The position numbers and the translations under genes were made by a program. From assembly GCA_012934845.2 (NCBI GenBank), contig WNNJ02001230.1, positions 62,001 through 126,000 of the forward strand: a stretch of 64,000 nucleotides of DNA. Reading direction: 5' to 3'. The notes below the pieces were generated by a model that was given only the letters and a program-made list of their open reading frames with translations, had not been told where the DNA came from and searched no databases. Of the stretch, positions 1 through 34,968 are shown one piece after another (position 1 is the stretch's first letter; every line of letters starts with the position of its first letter). Origin of the DNA: Pomphorhynchus laevis. Lineage: Eukaryota > Acanthocephala > Palaeacanthocephala > Echinorhynchida > Pomphorhynchidae.

Positions 1-368
1 TTTTGGAATATTGAAGTATCAGATGTTGCCATTATGTTGATCGGGGCGATTTCATTGTCTACTGATGATATTGTATCTTGCTCGAATACTTCACATGTAT
101 AAGGGATATCTGATCGTAATGGTTTATCAGTGTCTTCGATTAGTGAGCGTAGGTCGTTAATAGTCTTATTTAAATCTGTTATTGCTAGAGCTGCACAGAA
201 ACCACAATAGAAATTGCGACTCGTCATTGCTTGAGAACTGTCTGAGGGGAAGCTTACTTTGGTCCATATCGTGCAGTCGTGAGAGTCACATGCCACTTCA
301 TTATCTGCGTACCCAACCGACTTTGTTGTTTTGTTGTATTTCGCTTGCTTGTTGGTCTTCCTTGTCAT
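1..368 (-). CDS. LINE ORF1-like N-terminus, runs off the left edge
   Basis: An open minus-strand frame of about 122 codons starts at an ATG at 366-368 and leaves the window at base 1 without a stop. It begins MTRKTNKQAK and has a Cys/His pattern (C-x4-C-x2-W, then FYCGFC) resembling the PHD-like zinc-binding head of CR1-type LINE ORF1 proteins, which bind nucleic acid. After it comes a polar, Leu-containing stretch that could be a coiled coil. The many LINEs nearby make a LINE ORF1 the likeliest reading, but an unknown host first exon is possible. No reverse transcriptase is visible because the window ends. Confidence 0.5.
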   Translation of the reverse strand, partial: MTRKTNKQAKYNKTTKSVGYADNEVACDSHDCTIWTKVSFPSDSSQAMTSRNFYCGFCAALAITDLNKTINDLRSLIEDTDKPLRSDIPYTCEVFEQDTISSVDNEIAPINIMATSDTSIFQ

Positions 369-704
369 ATTTTTGTCATATAATGTGATATTGTACTGGA
401 ATTCAAATTTCCATCAATTTTTCAAACGGAAAATTCGTTATTGAATAATGGATCCGACCAACATATTTCGTTTATTGCGGTATCAATGGAATTTGATTTA
501 AATTTCAATTTTAAATTTTAAATTGTAAGAACTTATTATAATCAAGACAATTTTAAATTCTTCAATCGTTGAAGTAATCGCTGTAATCGATGTAATCGTT
601 GTAAACGTTGTAATCGTAGTAATATATTATCGTAACAATTTGTGCATAAGCAACACCGTGTTTGAACATAAGGAGATCCATAGATGCACATGGCATCAGT
701 ATTC
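369..704. other. AT-rich gap with a 9-bp imperfect repeat
   Basis: No gene is seen. Bases about 562-624 hold roughly seven imperfect copies of a 9-bp unit (consensus GTAATCGNT). The segment could be the 5' flank or 5' UTR of the minus-strand LINE. Confidence 0.5.
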
Positions 705-2640
705 TCTTAGTCAAATATCAATGATCGCTTTTGTAATCTTTTCATCTGATCTGCGACGTTATGTTCTGGACCTCGTGTGAATAACGAGGATGAGCTGTCA
801 ACCGATTATTACCTTGTAGTTAGTAAACTTCGATGGCAGGATCGGATGCTAGACGAGCCTGGTAAACCCAAACGTTGTGTGAGGGCGTGCTAGCAGGATC
901 TAGCAGATGTTTCTGTTAAAGAACGTTTTTCTGGCTACATCCGGGAGGGCTTCTCCCGGTTGCCAGAAGAGGTGAAGAACATTGATCAAGAATGAGAGAT
1001 GTCTAGATCCTTGCTTGCCACAGCAATTGTGAAAAGTTGTGGCTCGAAGGCCTTAGGTGCTTGTCGCGGAGGAAACACCCGATATGCTTGGTTGACTCCG
1101 ACAGTTAGAGATTTTGTCCAACAGAAGCTGGATGATAAGGCAACTTTGTCAAATAAATCAGTGAAAGCTGTAGTAAAGTACCGAAGAACAAAGAGAGCTT
1201 CAGCTCGAGCAGTTACCAAAGAGAAGAATGCGGCTTGGGAGACGTTTGAAGAGCACTTAGAACTTGATTATAGGTCAGCTTAGAAGATACTCTGGATGAC
1301 GATCACGAACCTTGGTGTTGGAAAGCACGAAACTCCTCAAACTGTCAATGACAAGAGATTATCTATGCTGACTGTCATTAAAAAATTCTCAGTTGTTGAA
1401 AAGAGCATTCAAGGAGTCTTTAATCCGGTGGATAAGCTTCTCTTGTAGAAGTAGAGTCTTTAGAACCAACGGAAGAGCTTATCTCTTTGGAAGAGGTCAT
1501 TGCTGTTGTTAATAAACTTCGTAATGGCGAGAATTCTGGAGTATATGAGATTCGACCTGAAACTTTAAGTGCTCTCGACGTTGTTGGCATGAAGTTGATA
1601 ACACGGATCTTCGACGTTACATTGAAGTCGGGCAAGGTTTCAAGTAAGTGGCGAACTGGGCGGTGATGGTACCGATCTTTAAGAAAGGTGACCGAAGAGC
1701 GTGTTCTAATTATCGGGGCATCACTCTTCGTATCAAAACTGATAAGCTATTTGCTAGGATTCTCGAGATAAGGAAACGGCCTATAGTTGATGGACAGTTG
1801 CAAGAGGAACAATGGGGGTTTCGTCCAGGTCGTGGAACTAAAAATCAGCTTTTAACTCTCTCAACTATCCTCGAACGGTCTTGGGGGATCGCTCAACCGT
1901 TCTACATGTGTTTTGTAGATTTGGAGAAGGCGTTCGCACGACTTCCGTGAGCGAGGTTGTAGGATGTACTAAGAGAGTATAGTGTACCACACTATCTTCG
2001 GGTAGCTGTGGCTTCTCTGAATGAACAAATTATGAGTTGTGTTTGTGCTCTTGTTAGGAAGTCTGAATCATTTCCAGTAGGCATGGGCTTCGTCAGGGTT
2101 GTCCTTTGTCTCCACTTTTGTTTCTTGTTTACATGGACAAAATTTTACGACGGGCTGCTCTGACGAATGTTGGTCGTCAGTTCAGTTCTATCAGGATACC
2201 ATATCTGCTCTTTGTAGATGATGCTGTCTTGTTGGCTTCTTGTCCTCAGGACTTACAATGCCTACTAGATCCATTTATGATGGAAGGCCAAGCGGCAAGG
2301 ATGTTGGTTAGTACCTCCAAGATTGTATCTATGTGTTCGTCTCGGATTCAGGTGTCAATGCCAATCCGAATTGGGGAAAATTTTATTTTTGATGTGGATG
2401 AGTTCAAATATCTTGTTTATTGTTCTCAAGGGACGGCATGAACACCAGGGAGATTGAGAACCGGATTCATGCAGCTAACGTAGCAATGCGGTCTGTCGTG
2501 GTGAAGCGGGATTTTAGTCTTCGGACGAAACTTTCGGTTTACAACCTTGATCAATTTAAATTTAGTACAAGGTAATAAAAAATCGGTTTTCAGGAGATGT
2601 AGAGATACGAGCAATTGACACGATTCCGCCATGATAAGAT
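705..2640 (+). mobile_element. Decayed RTE-like LINE, reverse-transcriptase part
   Basis: Broken plus-strand coding sequence. The clearest blocks are 1648-1950 (IFKKGDRRACSNYRGI, EEQWGFRPGRGT, FVDLEKAF) and 2106-2441 (MSPLLFLVYMDKIL, then LLFVDDAVLLA). These are the fingers and palm motifs of a LINE reverse transcriptase. The catalytic Y/F-A-D-D is changed to FVDD and the frame is interrupted several times, including between 1950 and 2106, so the copy is dead. An upstream open stretch (999-1283) belongs to the linker between endonuclease and RT. The ends are uncertain and no tail or target duplication was found. Confidence 0.75.
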
Positions 2641-3230
2641 AAAACTAATTCAGCATCTTTATCAGTGAAAAATCATATTTTTCATTGAGAAAATTTCCTT
2701 TTTATAATAAAGAATTTTTCTAGATTTTAATGAATTAAGATTTTCTAATTACGTAAATTTTAGCACTGTCGACAATATTTTTATTGCCAATCATGAATAT
2801 TGTTTGTTGCATTGCAAATAATTAATCAGAGTTTCTCTCTATGTAAAACACGAAGCAACAAAATCGTTGGCAATTTTTTGACCCTATCCATCATGCGTAT
2901 TCTAATTAATCTTTTTTTCTTTCATAATGTACAGTGTGCAACTTTGAGCCGATGTTGTCGACAAATAATAGTGACTTACAGTTATATGTATTTGTATCAT
3001 CTGATGTATTTGGTTTACATTGACATAGGTTGACATGCCATTTCACAACTGATTGCTTTTGCATAGACATTTAACTTGTCGCTGTTTTATACTATATATT
3101 GTATCGCTGTGTTTTTTGATTTGAAAAAAATTACATCATAAATTTTATCATTTTTATCAGTAAAAGAAAACAGTTGCTAAATCGGCACTAAAAAATTAAT
3201 CTATTTCTTTTGATTACTACTGATGTATAA
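2641..3230. other. AT-rich region upstream of the ZnT5 coding start
   Basis: No convincing coding sequence. Short open frames here (for example 2800-3033) match nothing I recognise. The promoter, 5' UTR or a non-coding first exon of the zinc transporter should lie in or before this stretch, but no TATA box or splice donor can be assigned with confidence. Confidence 0.4.
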
Positions 3231-25643
<22,413 letters not shown>

Positions 25644-25811
25644 TTTTTCATTTGTGATGATCTTTTTTCGATATCTCTTTCTTCGTATAATGTATGTGTG
25701 ACTATTTTGTCGTTGATGTTCATATAATACGCTGTATCGTTTTCTAACATCTGGTATTTCTTTGAAATTAAGAAATGTTTGACAATTACAAATATTTTAC
25801 TGCATCACATA

Positions 25812-25821
25812 AATAAATAAA
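25812..25821 (+). promoter_or_regulatory. Poly(A) signal for ZnT5
   Basis: Two overlapping AATAAA hexamers about 170 bp after the ZnT5 stop. The 3' UTR therefore probably ends near 25,835-25,850, where the next LINE begins. Confidence 0.6.
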
Positions 25822-25839
25822 GATTTTATTAACAAAATA

Positions 25840-28800
25840 CAACGTTAGATAAAGAATAAACAAAAACTAGATCTAGGATAAATTGTCACGTTCTTTACTA
25901 TTTGTCCAAATACAACTTCTTGAAACTTATTCAAAATTTTCACGGCCTCTCGTCCAGAGGGATCTGATTCCCCTTGGCCGCACCAGCGCGTCACCCTCTG
26001 ACTGAACCATTCGGGGTCTCTCACACACTTAAGAGTCCAGTCGTGGCGGACTATGGTCGGTAATCTTGAGATGAGGAGCTTGAGAAACCTTAGTCTTTGC
26101 TTTGGAAGACGTCCTCTAGAGAAGAAGATTAATCCCAAGATAGCCTAAGTACTCCAAAGGCGAACTTGAATTTTCCCATCCAATGACAGATGCTTGGCCC
26201 GTTTCAGAGCCCACCTTGCTCAATTTAAAATACGTTTAAATCTATCCAGGTCAGCTTTCGCTGACCAGTTCATAGGAACGATGAACCCCAGATATTTTAC
26301 TCGACTTGTGAAGATGGACAGTGGTTGAGTCTTCAAAATAGAGGAGAGTGCAGAGAGTGTTAAACTCTTAAGTTTCCTTTCTTGTTGCGGGGACGCATGA
26401 AAGACTACCACCTGCGATTTTTCATAGTTTAGAATAAGATTGGAACGGGATTTCTGATCTTTTAATCTTAAAAAGAATCGGCTGATGTCTGAGACTACAT
26501 CTTTGCACCTGCGTCTAGACAACAGGAATGTGGAATAGGAATATCACCAGTATATACCACAAGATGTTGATCGCGTTTGTAAACCTTAAAGAGAACAATG
26601 GAGCTAGCAAGATATAAGATAGGAGAAACTGGGGAACCTTGATGCACACCTATAATAGGGTAGCACTAACGGGCATCATGGTCGTTAGTACCATGATGGA
26701 ACGGGATTTCTGATCTTTTAATCTTAAAAAGAATCGGCTGATGTCTGATACTACATCTTTGCACCTGCGTCTAGACAACAGGAATGTGGAACAGGAATAT
26801 CACCAGTATATACCACAAGATGTTGATCGCGTTTGTAAGCCTTAAAGAGAACAATGGAGCTAGCAAGATATAAGATAGGAAAAACTGGGGAACCTTGATG
26901 CACACCTATAATAGGGTAGCACTAACGGGCATCATGGTCCTATTCATAGTAGAACCGCTTGGTTTACCGCTCCAAAACATATCAAGGCTTACGATACGAA
27001 TCCAACACGATGCACTCTCCCGCCAGCAGTCAAAATTCTCCTTGAATATCTTCAAGAGGGAAGCCTGAGAGAAATTAAGATGAGCAATACTCGCTCTGTC
27101 CCTACTCAGCTGGAGCCTATATCTAGAAGTCCAGTATTCATTCGATATAACTTCTGAAATGAAGCAGAGAGATTGGGAAGGTGTAACATTTTCACTAAGA
27201 CCTTGAGTTTTGTTGCAGTGAGATCGTAAATGCGACCTTTAAAGGTAGTAGAAAGGATCCTGGTAGCTTTCGAAGAGAGGTAGGAATAAAATTCGGACAA
27301 ACTCTTATTCCCTATACGGATATAAAGTTTGATAACTGCCTGAAAGAAGGCCACTCTAATAGGATTAAAGTGGAACCTCCTTCTAAGCAACGTATTTTCC
27401 TCCAGCCGCCAGCTTATTAGGTCATGAGAGGTGGTCATTTGTTGGCGCGACTGATCAGTGCAGATGGGTTTTAACAACCACATCCTACGTAGCAGTAATA
27501 TGTCGAGGAGTGAATTTTAGTAGAGCAATGAAAAGTGGGGGGGGTGGTGGCTTATGTATAAGATAGTCGTTCCTTGCTCTGCGGAGTGCAGCATTAATCC
27601 AACGACCAGTTCTGTCCTTGAAGTCACCGAGTAACATGTCGTAGTCGCTATTTACAATTCGGTCCAGAAGGTCACGATTCTTGTGAATATCTCTCGGTCG
27701 GATGTAGACATTGGCTATGTTGATGTATTTACCATTCTTGACTGGTGATATACTAAACAAGAAAGGGTCGGACACGAATAATTTAATAAGAGGTGGGACC
27801 TTAATGAGCTTTTAACTAGAGTTAGAAGACCTTAAGAAGAAAACGAATGTGGATGGGTAATATACGGATTAAAGTGGGTGATTATATGCTTGGGGATAAA
27901 TCGAGTAATGTCCTGTGGATACGGATAGACCGCGTCTCCTGAAGGACTATAATATCTGCATCTCTACCAGGGCTTAAGCACCTCCCAAATTCAACTGAAG
28001 ACTAGTCAGTGAAAAAGACGCTTGCTTACTTCCCATTGCATGAGTGTAACCGGAGTGGGACGCCATCCACCTAGTCGGAATCGGAGGCGGAAAGGTTGCT
28101 CTTTCTTCTTCCAGCCTCAACAAGTGGAGTCATTTTCCACATGAGGTTTTTTATTAAATTGGTCGTCTTATCCATTAATTGTTGGTGCGTGGCCTCAACA
28201 AGCCGTAAGATGTCTGAGTCAGACATCCTGTTGTTATTATTGGCGGAACATGCATCGGCGAAGCTGGATGGCTTCATCTGAGCTACCAGATGACGTTACT
28301 TGTAGCTTTTGAAGGAAGCGCATTTTCTTGATCAGACTGGGTGGACTCCCCACAGTTAGAACATTGCTGGATCTATCGTATTATTCAGAATGGTCATCCA
28401 GAGATCCACATATCCCGGAAGAGCGGGGTAGATGACATCCATAATTCCAATGTTTCCATATGTGGCAGACATTACAATGGGGGTAGATCATAGAGTCATA
28501 TTGGATCAGAGTAAATGCCAGATTACGTCCCATGAAATGACTACATTTGGAGTGAGCTAGAATTCAACCACGTCTACCGAGGCAGAACAAAATGCCACAG
28601 GAATCGATAATCCTCTCTTCCCTGTAATAAATCTGATATCGCTAATCTTAAAATCTTGTTTAAGTGCTAGAATGCCTTTATATGACATGTATGCAGGAAT
28701 TTTTTTGATTTTCAAGGTTGCTTGGATAGGCTTTTAAAAGATTTTACCACGACTTGAATGGTTTTTATTGAACTGTTGCAAGTAATTACGAGCAAGTTAA

Positions 28801-28960
28801 GGGGTGCAAAGGATATCTTAACCTCTGCCTCGTAATATTTTATTGAATGAAAATTAACTTTTCATTTGAAACGTGCAGAGAAGTCCCTAAGGAAGATGTT
28901 GAAAACGTCGTTTCTTTGTATAGGTTACATAAATCTAACATAAATTAAGTTTGTCGGTTT
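25840..28960 (-). mobile_element. Decayed Jockey/I-like LINE with ORF1 knuckles and endonuclease
   Basis: Minus-strand order fits a two-ORF LINE. ORF1 zinc-knuckle-like Cys/His residues (CNVCHIWKHWNYGC) are at about 28,420-28,500, and an ORF1 piece is at 28,071-28,277. An APE-type endonuclease block (NIANVYIRPRD, MLLGDFKDR) is at 27,485-27,775. RT/thumb pieces are at 27,106-27,483 and 26,220-26,522 (LILNYEKSQVVVFHAS, VKYLGFIVP), and a C-terminal piece is at 25,845-26,138. It is broken in many places and much of the RT palm is missing. A 245-bp segment is tandemly duplicated (about 26,446-26,690 and 26,700-26,940). Confidence 0.8.
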
Positions 28961-29880
28961 AGGTACAGGGGGAAGTTCCCCCTGCTCAACGATAGATTCA
29001 GTAGACAACAAACTACTTACGTTGTCTGCCAATAACACTATCTTTCTGCTCTAAGCCAGTATTTGCTTAATAATTTACAGTTTTTTGCATATTTGTCAAA
29101 TCCTTCGATCGTCCCAAAATTTTTAAAAATTTTGATTTCTTACTGCATAAATTTGTAAAAGTATAATATAAAATACTGACTGGTAGAACATTCACATTTA
29201 GTTACATTAAGTTGGATTTTAGCTTTTTTTAATTATGAAATTGACGATGTGTCTACTTATTAGTAAATTCTGGCATTGTTATAAGAAAGTGTTCGCTATT
29301 ATAATCTTGGCTTAACTGTGTGCATAATAATATCGATCATTATAATTATTTACTAATTGTCAACGGTTAGTTAAGGTAAAGATTACCATTAAAATTATTA
29401 TATTATTAAAATTACTATATTAATAATTTAAATAAATAATTATAATTATAATATTTATTATGAGAGAGTTGTTTATTTAGCGTCATTTACCTGTCGGTAT
29501 TAGGCAAAAAGAAAATAAAGACAAAGGAAAATAAAATAATATTACAAGTTACTGCTTGTTAGTCGCTGCCTTTTATCAATGTGGAATCGTCTGTAGTACC
29601 GAGCAACGAAACACGTAAAGGATATCAGCACATTTATTTTTTGCATAATGCGCAAACACATGAGCTGGATCTTTCATGTAGCGGCATACGAATTGTACAA
29701 AATCGCTTGTGATATTCATGAATAGATACTCGCCAGACTAGGGTTCGACTTTTGCTGCAAGGATCTATCAAATAGACTGTGTGTATGCAGGAATATTACG
29801 GTACTCGGGATATATGTGATTCAATTTTGCCGTAAACACATCCAGATAAGACGTATACGAGGAAGTGATGTTAAGTTCCT
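28961..29880. other. AT-rich gap with one short palindrome
   Basis: No gene. Bases 28966-28984 form CAGGGGGAA-G-TTCCCCCTG, a perfect 9-bp-arm hairpin that stands out from the AT-rich surroundings. Confidence 0.5.
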
Positions 29881-30790
29881 GATGTTAAGTTAAGTGACGT
29901 ATACGAGGAATGATTCTTTTATGTATTTCAAGCATGAATCTAATGAAGAAAGCCAAGCGACTATTCGTGAGAAGCACTTTGTTGAGATTTCGACAACCCT
30001 CTTAACAAACCGCCATTGTACTTTATCTATTTGCGCAAAATTGTATGAGGTTAGATCCGACCAAATGGTAGGCAATGCGTAAGTCACAATCGGAAGCAGA
30101 ATGGATCAGAAATATCTTAATGGTCATGCAAAGGACAATGCTCCTAGGTTTTTGGCTGAGAAAATGACGATAACAATTTAGGCGGATTTACGATGCAGAT
30201 GTTCAGTGAATGACTATTTGGTAGAAAGAAAAAATCTCAAAAAGTTGTATGAATTGCAAAATTTGATAATCTTTATTTGCAACGCTCAACCTATCACGTT
30301 GACATAAATGACCATTCTGGCGAAATTTAATTTATCTGGACTTCTGAACGTTTATGGTCGAATGATTCTTAGTACAATAATTTGAAAGAATGTTGAAAGG
30401 CTATTTAAGACCAATTAAAAATTATCTGAGAAGACAACAAATCTGGAGATAGCCAGATCATCAGCGTAAAGTGCACATACAGTCGTATTCATTAAACCAC
30501 TGAGATTCGAAGACAAATCGGCAACAAAAAAGGAGAAGAGTAGCGGACTTAAAGGATTGATTACTCTTCAAGACGCCTCTGTTTGCTATAAATAATTCGG
30601 AGCTATTTAGGCCGTCAAACATCTTCATACGACTCGGTTGAAATATCGCGTGGATGAGCTGTAGGAAGCGGCCACTTAGGTAGGTGCACTTTGCTAGAAA
30701 GTTTGTTTAGCAATAAGAAACGTTCTATTGTGTCGAATGTTCGCTTAAAATCGATAAAGGTGACATAAGTAGATATATGTTGAGAAAAAT
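29880..30790 (-). mobile_element. Decayed LINE reverse-transcriptase fragment
   Basis: Minus-strand fragments: IDFKRTFDTIER (about 30,720-30,756), the VDFKKAFD-type palm motif, then a YADD-like region near 30,440-30,480 and a C-terminal block at 29,890-30,087 (YALPTIWSDL). R1/Jockey-like in character, heavily mutated. Confidence 0.7.
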
Positions 30791-30879
30791 TTCGAGTAAT
30801 TTTATCCCGGATAATTTCAATAAATCAGTAAATTCAATAAACTTATAATTTCAATAAATTAATCAGATAAAGCATCTTT

Positions 30880-32760
30880 CTTGCGGAACTGCAGCATCTA
30901 TCAGTCAGTGTTCATTCTAGTTTTCAGTGTTGATTGCAAAAATATGCCAAGATCACGAACTTGATTAGTCGAAATAATTCTACAGGACCCGACACTGTAC
31001 AAGAAAGAGACATATGACCTACCGAAACGTATGTAGGAGAACTTTGAAATGTTTAATACTAAACCGGTGTTAACATTCCACGTATAAACCCTATCAATAT
31101 CACGCTGTAAGCGGATATGGTCTTCTTTAGATTGAACCTTACACAATATTTTATATCGTCAGCAAAAGCTAAGTAAGGCAGCGCAGTTGAGCCAGTAGAC
31201 TGTTCATGAACATATTAAGCAATAAAGATCCTAGTTCAGTACCCTGAGAAACTCCTGACGTAATTAAACGTGATGAGGATAATATACTACAATTCGTACT
31301 CGAAAAGATTTATTAGATAGAAAATCACTAATCCATCCTACAACTAGGCTATTAATGCCATATCCGACCACAATTTGAATGAGACGACTATGGAGAACAC
31401 GATTAAACGCACCACTAAAATCGAACATAACAACATTCATTGCCTTTTTCCTAGACGTTAATTCAATCCAAGCTTAAGGGACATACAAAAGGTTCGTAAG
31501 GCAAGAACGTCCTTTTTTGAAGACATGCTGCATAAAGCTATGCTTTCCAATGATGCTCAAATTCTCGACTATATTATCTTAAATAATTCCTTTGAGTACT
31601 GTGACCAGATGACTCGTAAGGCTTATAGCTAAATAGTTGTCAGCAAAATGGCGGTCGCCTTATTTGAACACCGACACCACTACTGCATACTTTTATTCAG
31701 AAGGTATCTGTATGCAATTCAAGAATGCCTGAAACAAGCTAGTGACTGAAAGAGCCAAATGCTGACTTGATAATTTGAGTAGACACAGATGAATGTCATC
31801 GGGGCCTGAATAATATGAAGACTACAATTGTGATAATCTTCTGACCACATCCTTCTCATTGATTATAATGAGAGCACTATAACACCCAGGGAAACTGATG
31901 CTTCGAAAGATATCAGCTACACTAGAATTAGCAATGCATAGATCGAATGCGGTAGTAAATTGATTAGCAATGTCTGATGGGGATCAAACAACTTTCCGTT
32001 CGAGGATAACCTAGTGATTTCAAAATAAGAACGTGCACCTTGACGAACATATAAACAAAAACGTTTTGGAGAACTACTTAAACATTTAGCAATTAGGCCC
32101 TCATATTCCATACGTTTCAGCACTCAGCCGTTTATATGCATTGCGATCAAGTTTGAAGTGAGCGATCAAATTAACTTTGTGTCGACATTTTATGAACTAA
32201 ATCGTTACGTCTCTTTAGAGCTTCCTAGAGACTACTGTCAAACCATGGATGTTTCCTATGAACATTTTTTTCGATTTTAATTTACGTGGAGCAAAATTAT
32301 CAGATACCCAAATGAGTAAATCTCGAATGAAACGTTAACTTTCCTGGTTACCAACATCACTACACAAAAATGTAGTAACGCATTCACATCAACATGATGT
32401 CATGACATCTTCATCAGTGCAGGCTCGTAATCGGTATGACCAATATCTGATGCAAGATTCAGCCTAAACAGCAGAACGCAGTGATCACTGGACCCTAAAA
32501 GAGGATTGTGCGAAAGATCACATACCTGAACATCTCTTTGAGAAAATAGAAAATCTAGTATATATGAACATCCATCAGTTGCAAATCTTGTAGGCGCGGA
32601 TACTTGCTGAATGAGTAATAGGTCACTTACCAAGAACTCTCATAGTTTCTTATCGTCAGGGAGGCAATTACCAACAATGTTGTTGCCTTCTTCGTTGACC
32701 AATAAGGTAGGTAAATTTAAATCACCAGCTAAAAATAAATGGTGAAAAAGAAAGCCATTG
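30880..32760 (-). mobile_element. Decayed CR1-like LINE, endonuclease to RT
   Basis: Minus-strand order: an endonuclease end at 32,400-32,633 (PTRFATDGCSYILDFLF and SDHCVLLFRL, with the catalytic SDH), a linker at 31,917-32,123, a GVSQGTELGSLLLNMF version of GVPQGSVLGPLLF at about 31,200-31,260, and the post-palm region at 30,901-31,146 (VRDLGIFL). Many frameshifts and stops. The C-terminal end and tail are missing. Confidence 0.78.
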
Positions 32761-32885
32761 ATATTATTTTGAGAGCATTAAAGCATATTCAAATGGTTAA
32801 ATTGAAAGATTAATTAATATCAAAATGTGAAAAAGAAAGCCATTGATATTAGTTTGAGAGCATTAAAGCATATTTAGATATAATC
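32733..32885. repeat. 78-bp direct duplication
   Basis: AAAGAAAGCCATTGATATTA with its following 35 bp occurs twice (about 32,738 and 32,826). Local duplication at the LINE edge. Confidence 0.75.
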
Positions 32886-33485
32886 CACTTTTAAATATAG
32901 ATCTACGTTGCATTGACATAAAATTCAATATCCTTATAGTTTCCATTTTGCATTGTGACAGAGCATCAACTGTTAAGTTACTATCTTGAAATGTTACTTT
33001 TATATTGTCTTATTTTGCGAACGAATCGCAGAAAATGAAAATTGCCTTTTTGCTGATAGAGCAATGTAAAAAATGCCTTTAACTTTTCACACATTGAAAC
33101 ATTTCTTTCGATGACAATTGATGTGGTCGATATTTAATAATTAATACTTTTTCATTTTCCTCAGAAATGTTTATATATTTAGATAGTGTTCCGACACCAT
33201 AAATAAATTAATTAAACATATCCATAAAAACAGTTCTCGTTGTGATTATATTTTAAATAAAAAATATTTCGCTGACATTTGCCATCATCATTGACGATGG
33301 TGGCGGTAGTCAACAAAATACTGCAAAAGTTAAATGTAAATTTAAAAATTTTATCTGTGTTAAATCAAAGCTATTTAAAGCAGCTATATTTTTAAAAAAA
33401 AAATTTAAAATTCTTTAAATTTTATCGAATCAAAGTAAATGCACTGTTTTGTCGTTTTACAAATAAATATTGTAGTATTTGAGAA
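32886..33485. other. AT-rich upstream region of the 33.5-kb ORF
   Basis: No gene recognised. Would contain the promoter of the next ORF if that is a gene; no clear TATA element can be singled out in such AT-rich DNA. Confidence 0.4.
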
Positions 33486-34049
33486 ATGATTTGCCGAACA
33501 AAACCAATGAAGAGAAAGTGCAAAAATAGCAGTAATGTTGATCGATGGATCGAGGCTGTTAAAATTCCTAGAATCTGCTTACCGGGTACCAAACTATCAT
33601 GTCTTAATGATAAAAGTGCCACCTGCTATATTAAAACAGCCATGAAACATGATTTCAATAAAGAAGTTGTTGTTGACCACATGGGCAATGCGCTATCAAG
33701 TATGGAAGTATATTCGACTATATTTAATAGTAATGGTTCATTCAACTGCTTTGTTATTGAGCAAAACATCCGTCGCTTCGGAATGCACGTTAAGGAATCA
33801 TTAATTAACGTTGAGAAGTATAAATACTACAATGTATACACGAAGGAAAAGAAACAACAACCAATACCCAATGTGTCTGTAGTCATTGAAAAAGAAAAAG
33901 AATCGAGCCATATCCCAAACTGGAAGGATATAATAAGGTTCAGGCGTGAATCGGAAACCAGATCTTGTCTAGTCTTCGGCAGATTTAGTCAAAGTGAATG
34001 CATGTTTTACGCAGTTAAACCAATGATCAACGAGATTGATTACATTTAA
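33486..34049 (+). CDS. Unrecognised single-exon ORF, 187 aa
   Basis: Begins MICRTKPMKRKCKNSS and ends NEIDYI. I do not recognise the family. The protein is basic at the N-terminus (KPMKRKCK), has seven cysteines, no obvious signal peptide or membrane helix, and a charged middle (VIEKEKESS). The open frame is unusually long for this AT-rich background, and the codon mix is like that of the neighbouring EMG1 and COX5A genes rather than of the C/T-rich LINE family A. AATAAATAAA lies at about 34,141, some 90 bp after the stop. It may be a fast-evolving host gene, the last exon of a larger one, or a transposon-derived ORF. Confidence 0.5.
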   Translation: MICRTKPMKRKCKNSSNVDRWIEAVKIPRICLPGTKLSCLNDKSATCYIKTAMKHDFNKEVVVDHMGNALSSMEVYSTIFNSNGSFNCFVIEQNIRRFGMHVKESLINVEKYKYYNVYTKEKKQQPIPNVSVVIEKEKESSHIPNWKDIIRFRRESETRSCLVFGRFSQSECMFYAVKPMINEIDYI

Positions 34050-34956
34050 GTATGTAAAAATGTAACTAAGTATGTAACATACTCAATTACATTCAAGTAT
34101 GTATTCTTATATAAAAATTTTAGTAATTACAATTTTAGACAATAAATAAAATTATTGAAACTGTTTGTAATGCAATTTATACAGGAAATTAAATGTTATT
34201 GTTTAAAAAGAACCAACTGGATACGTAATAGATTGTTAAAAATTTTAAAATAATACAGCGTCCTTATTTAGAAATCTTAACAATTTTGATCATCGTCGCA
34301 TACAGAAAAGTTTCTTCAAGGAACTGTAATCCCCCTCATCTTTCGTTGGATTTAGAGCAAGAACTTTTATTTATAATATGATTGCCAATGACATCGTCTT
34401 TAAAATTTAAACTAACAAACAAGCACAATTCTTCCGGGTAAATTCGGTGCAAATTTATTGAATATTATTTTTCGCCGAATTCGCAATAAGAGACCAACGC
34501 CGCCTGAAGTGGCGTTTATTCGCCAATCGATTTCGTGGCGGTATATGCTATGCATGAATTATTGATATTTACATCATTATACCAGTCATTTATCGATATG
34601 GCTAAAATTTTACGACGAAATTGTCTTTAAATGCCCCGTTAGCGTATTTACTACACCATAATTGGGATGTATCTTTTTGTTATAAAATTTAAACGCTACG
34701 ACGAAGATAAATCAACAATCAGTCAAATATTATAATAAAACATACGATTTAATATGAACAATTAAAGTAGACAATATTTTTTCTTTTATAGGTTAAGGCA
34801 AATTAATCATTTTGTAAAAAATAAACAACAGTATCATGTGGACCCGGACCGATTAGCCAATCAATATTTCATATTACGATCGTTTGATAACTGATTCATT
34901 ATTCGAATCAACAATAAATCAATTATCATGTTATGGTTAACTTGGATGGCATTTAT
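34050..34956. other. Intergenic DNA, no gene seen
   Basis: AT-rich with a slightly more GC-rich block at about 34,480-34,560. No RNA or protein gene recognised. Confidence 0.4.
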
Positions 34957-34968
34957 GGTAGCATTTAT
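34957..34968. repeat. Target-site duplication of the RTE LINE, 3' side
   Basis: GGTAGCATTTAT, identical to 38463-38474 on the other side of the element. Confidence 0.88.

Noticed and set aside
2800-3033. 77-codon frame as a first exon of ZnT5
   Set aside because: No similarity to the ZnT5 N-terminus and no matching donor; exon 1 from 3,231 already aligns to about residue 35 of human ZnT5.
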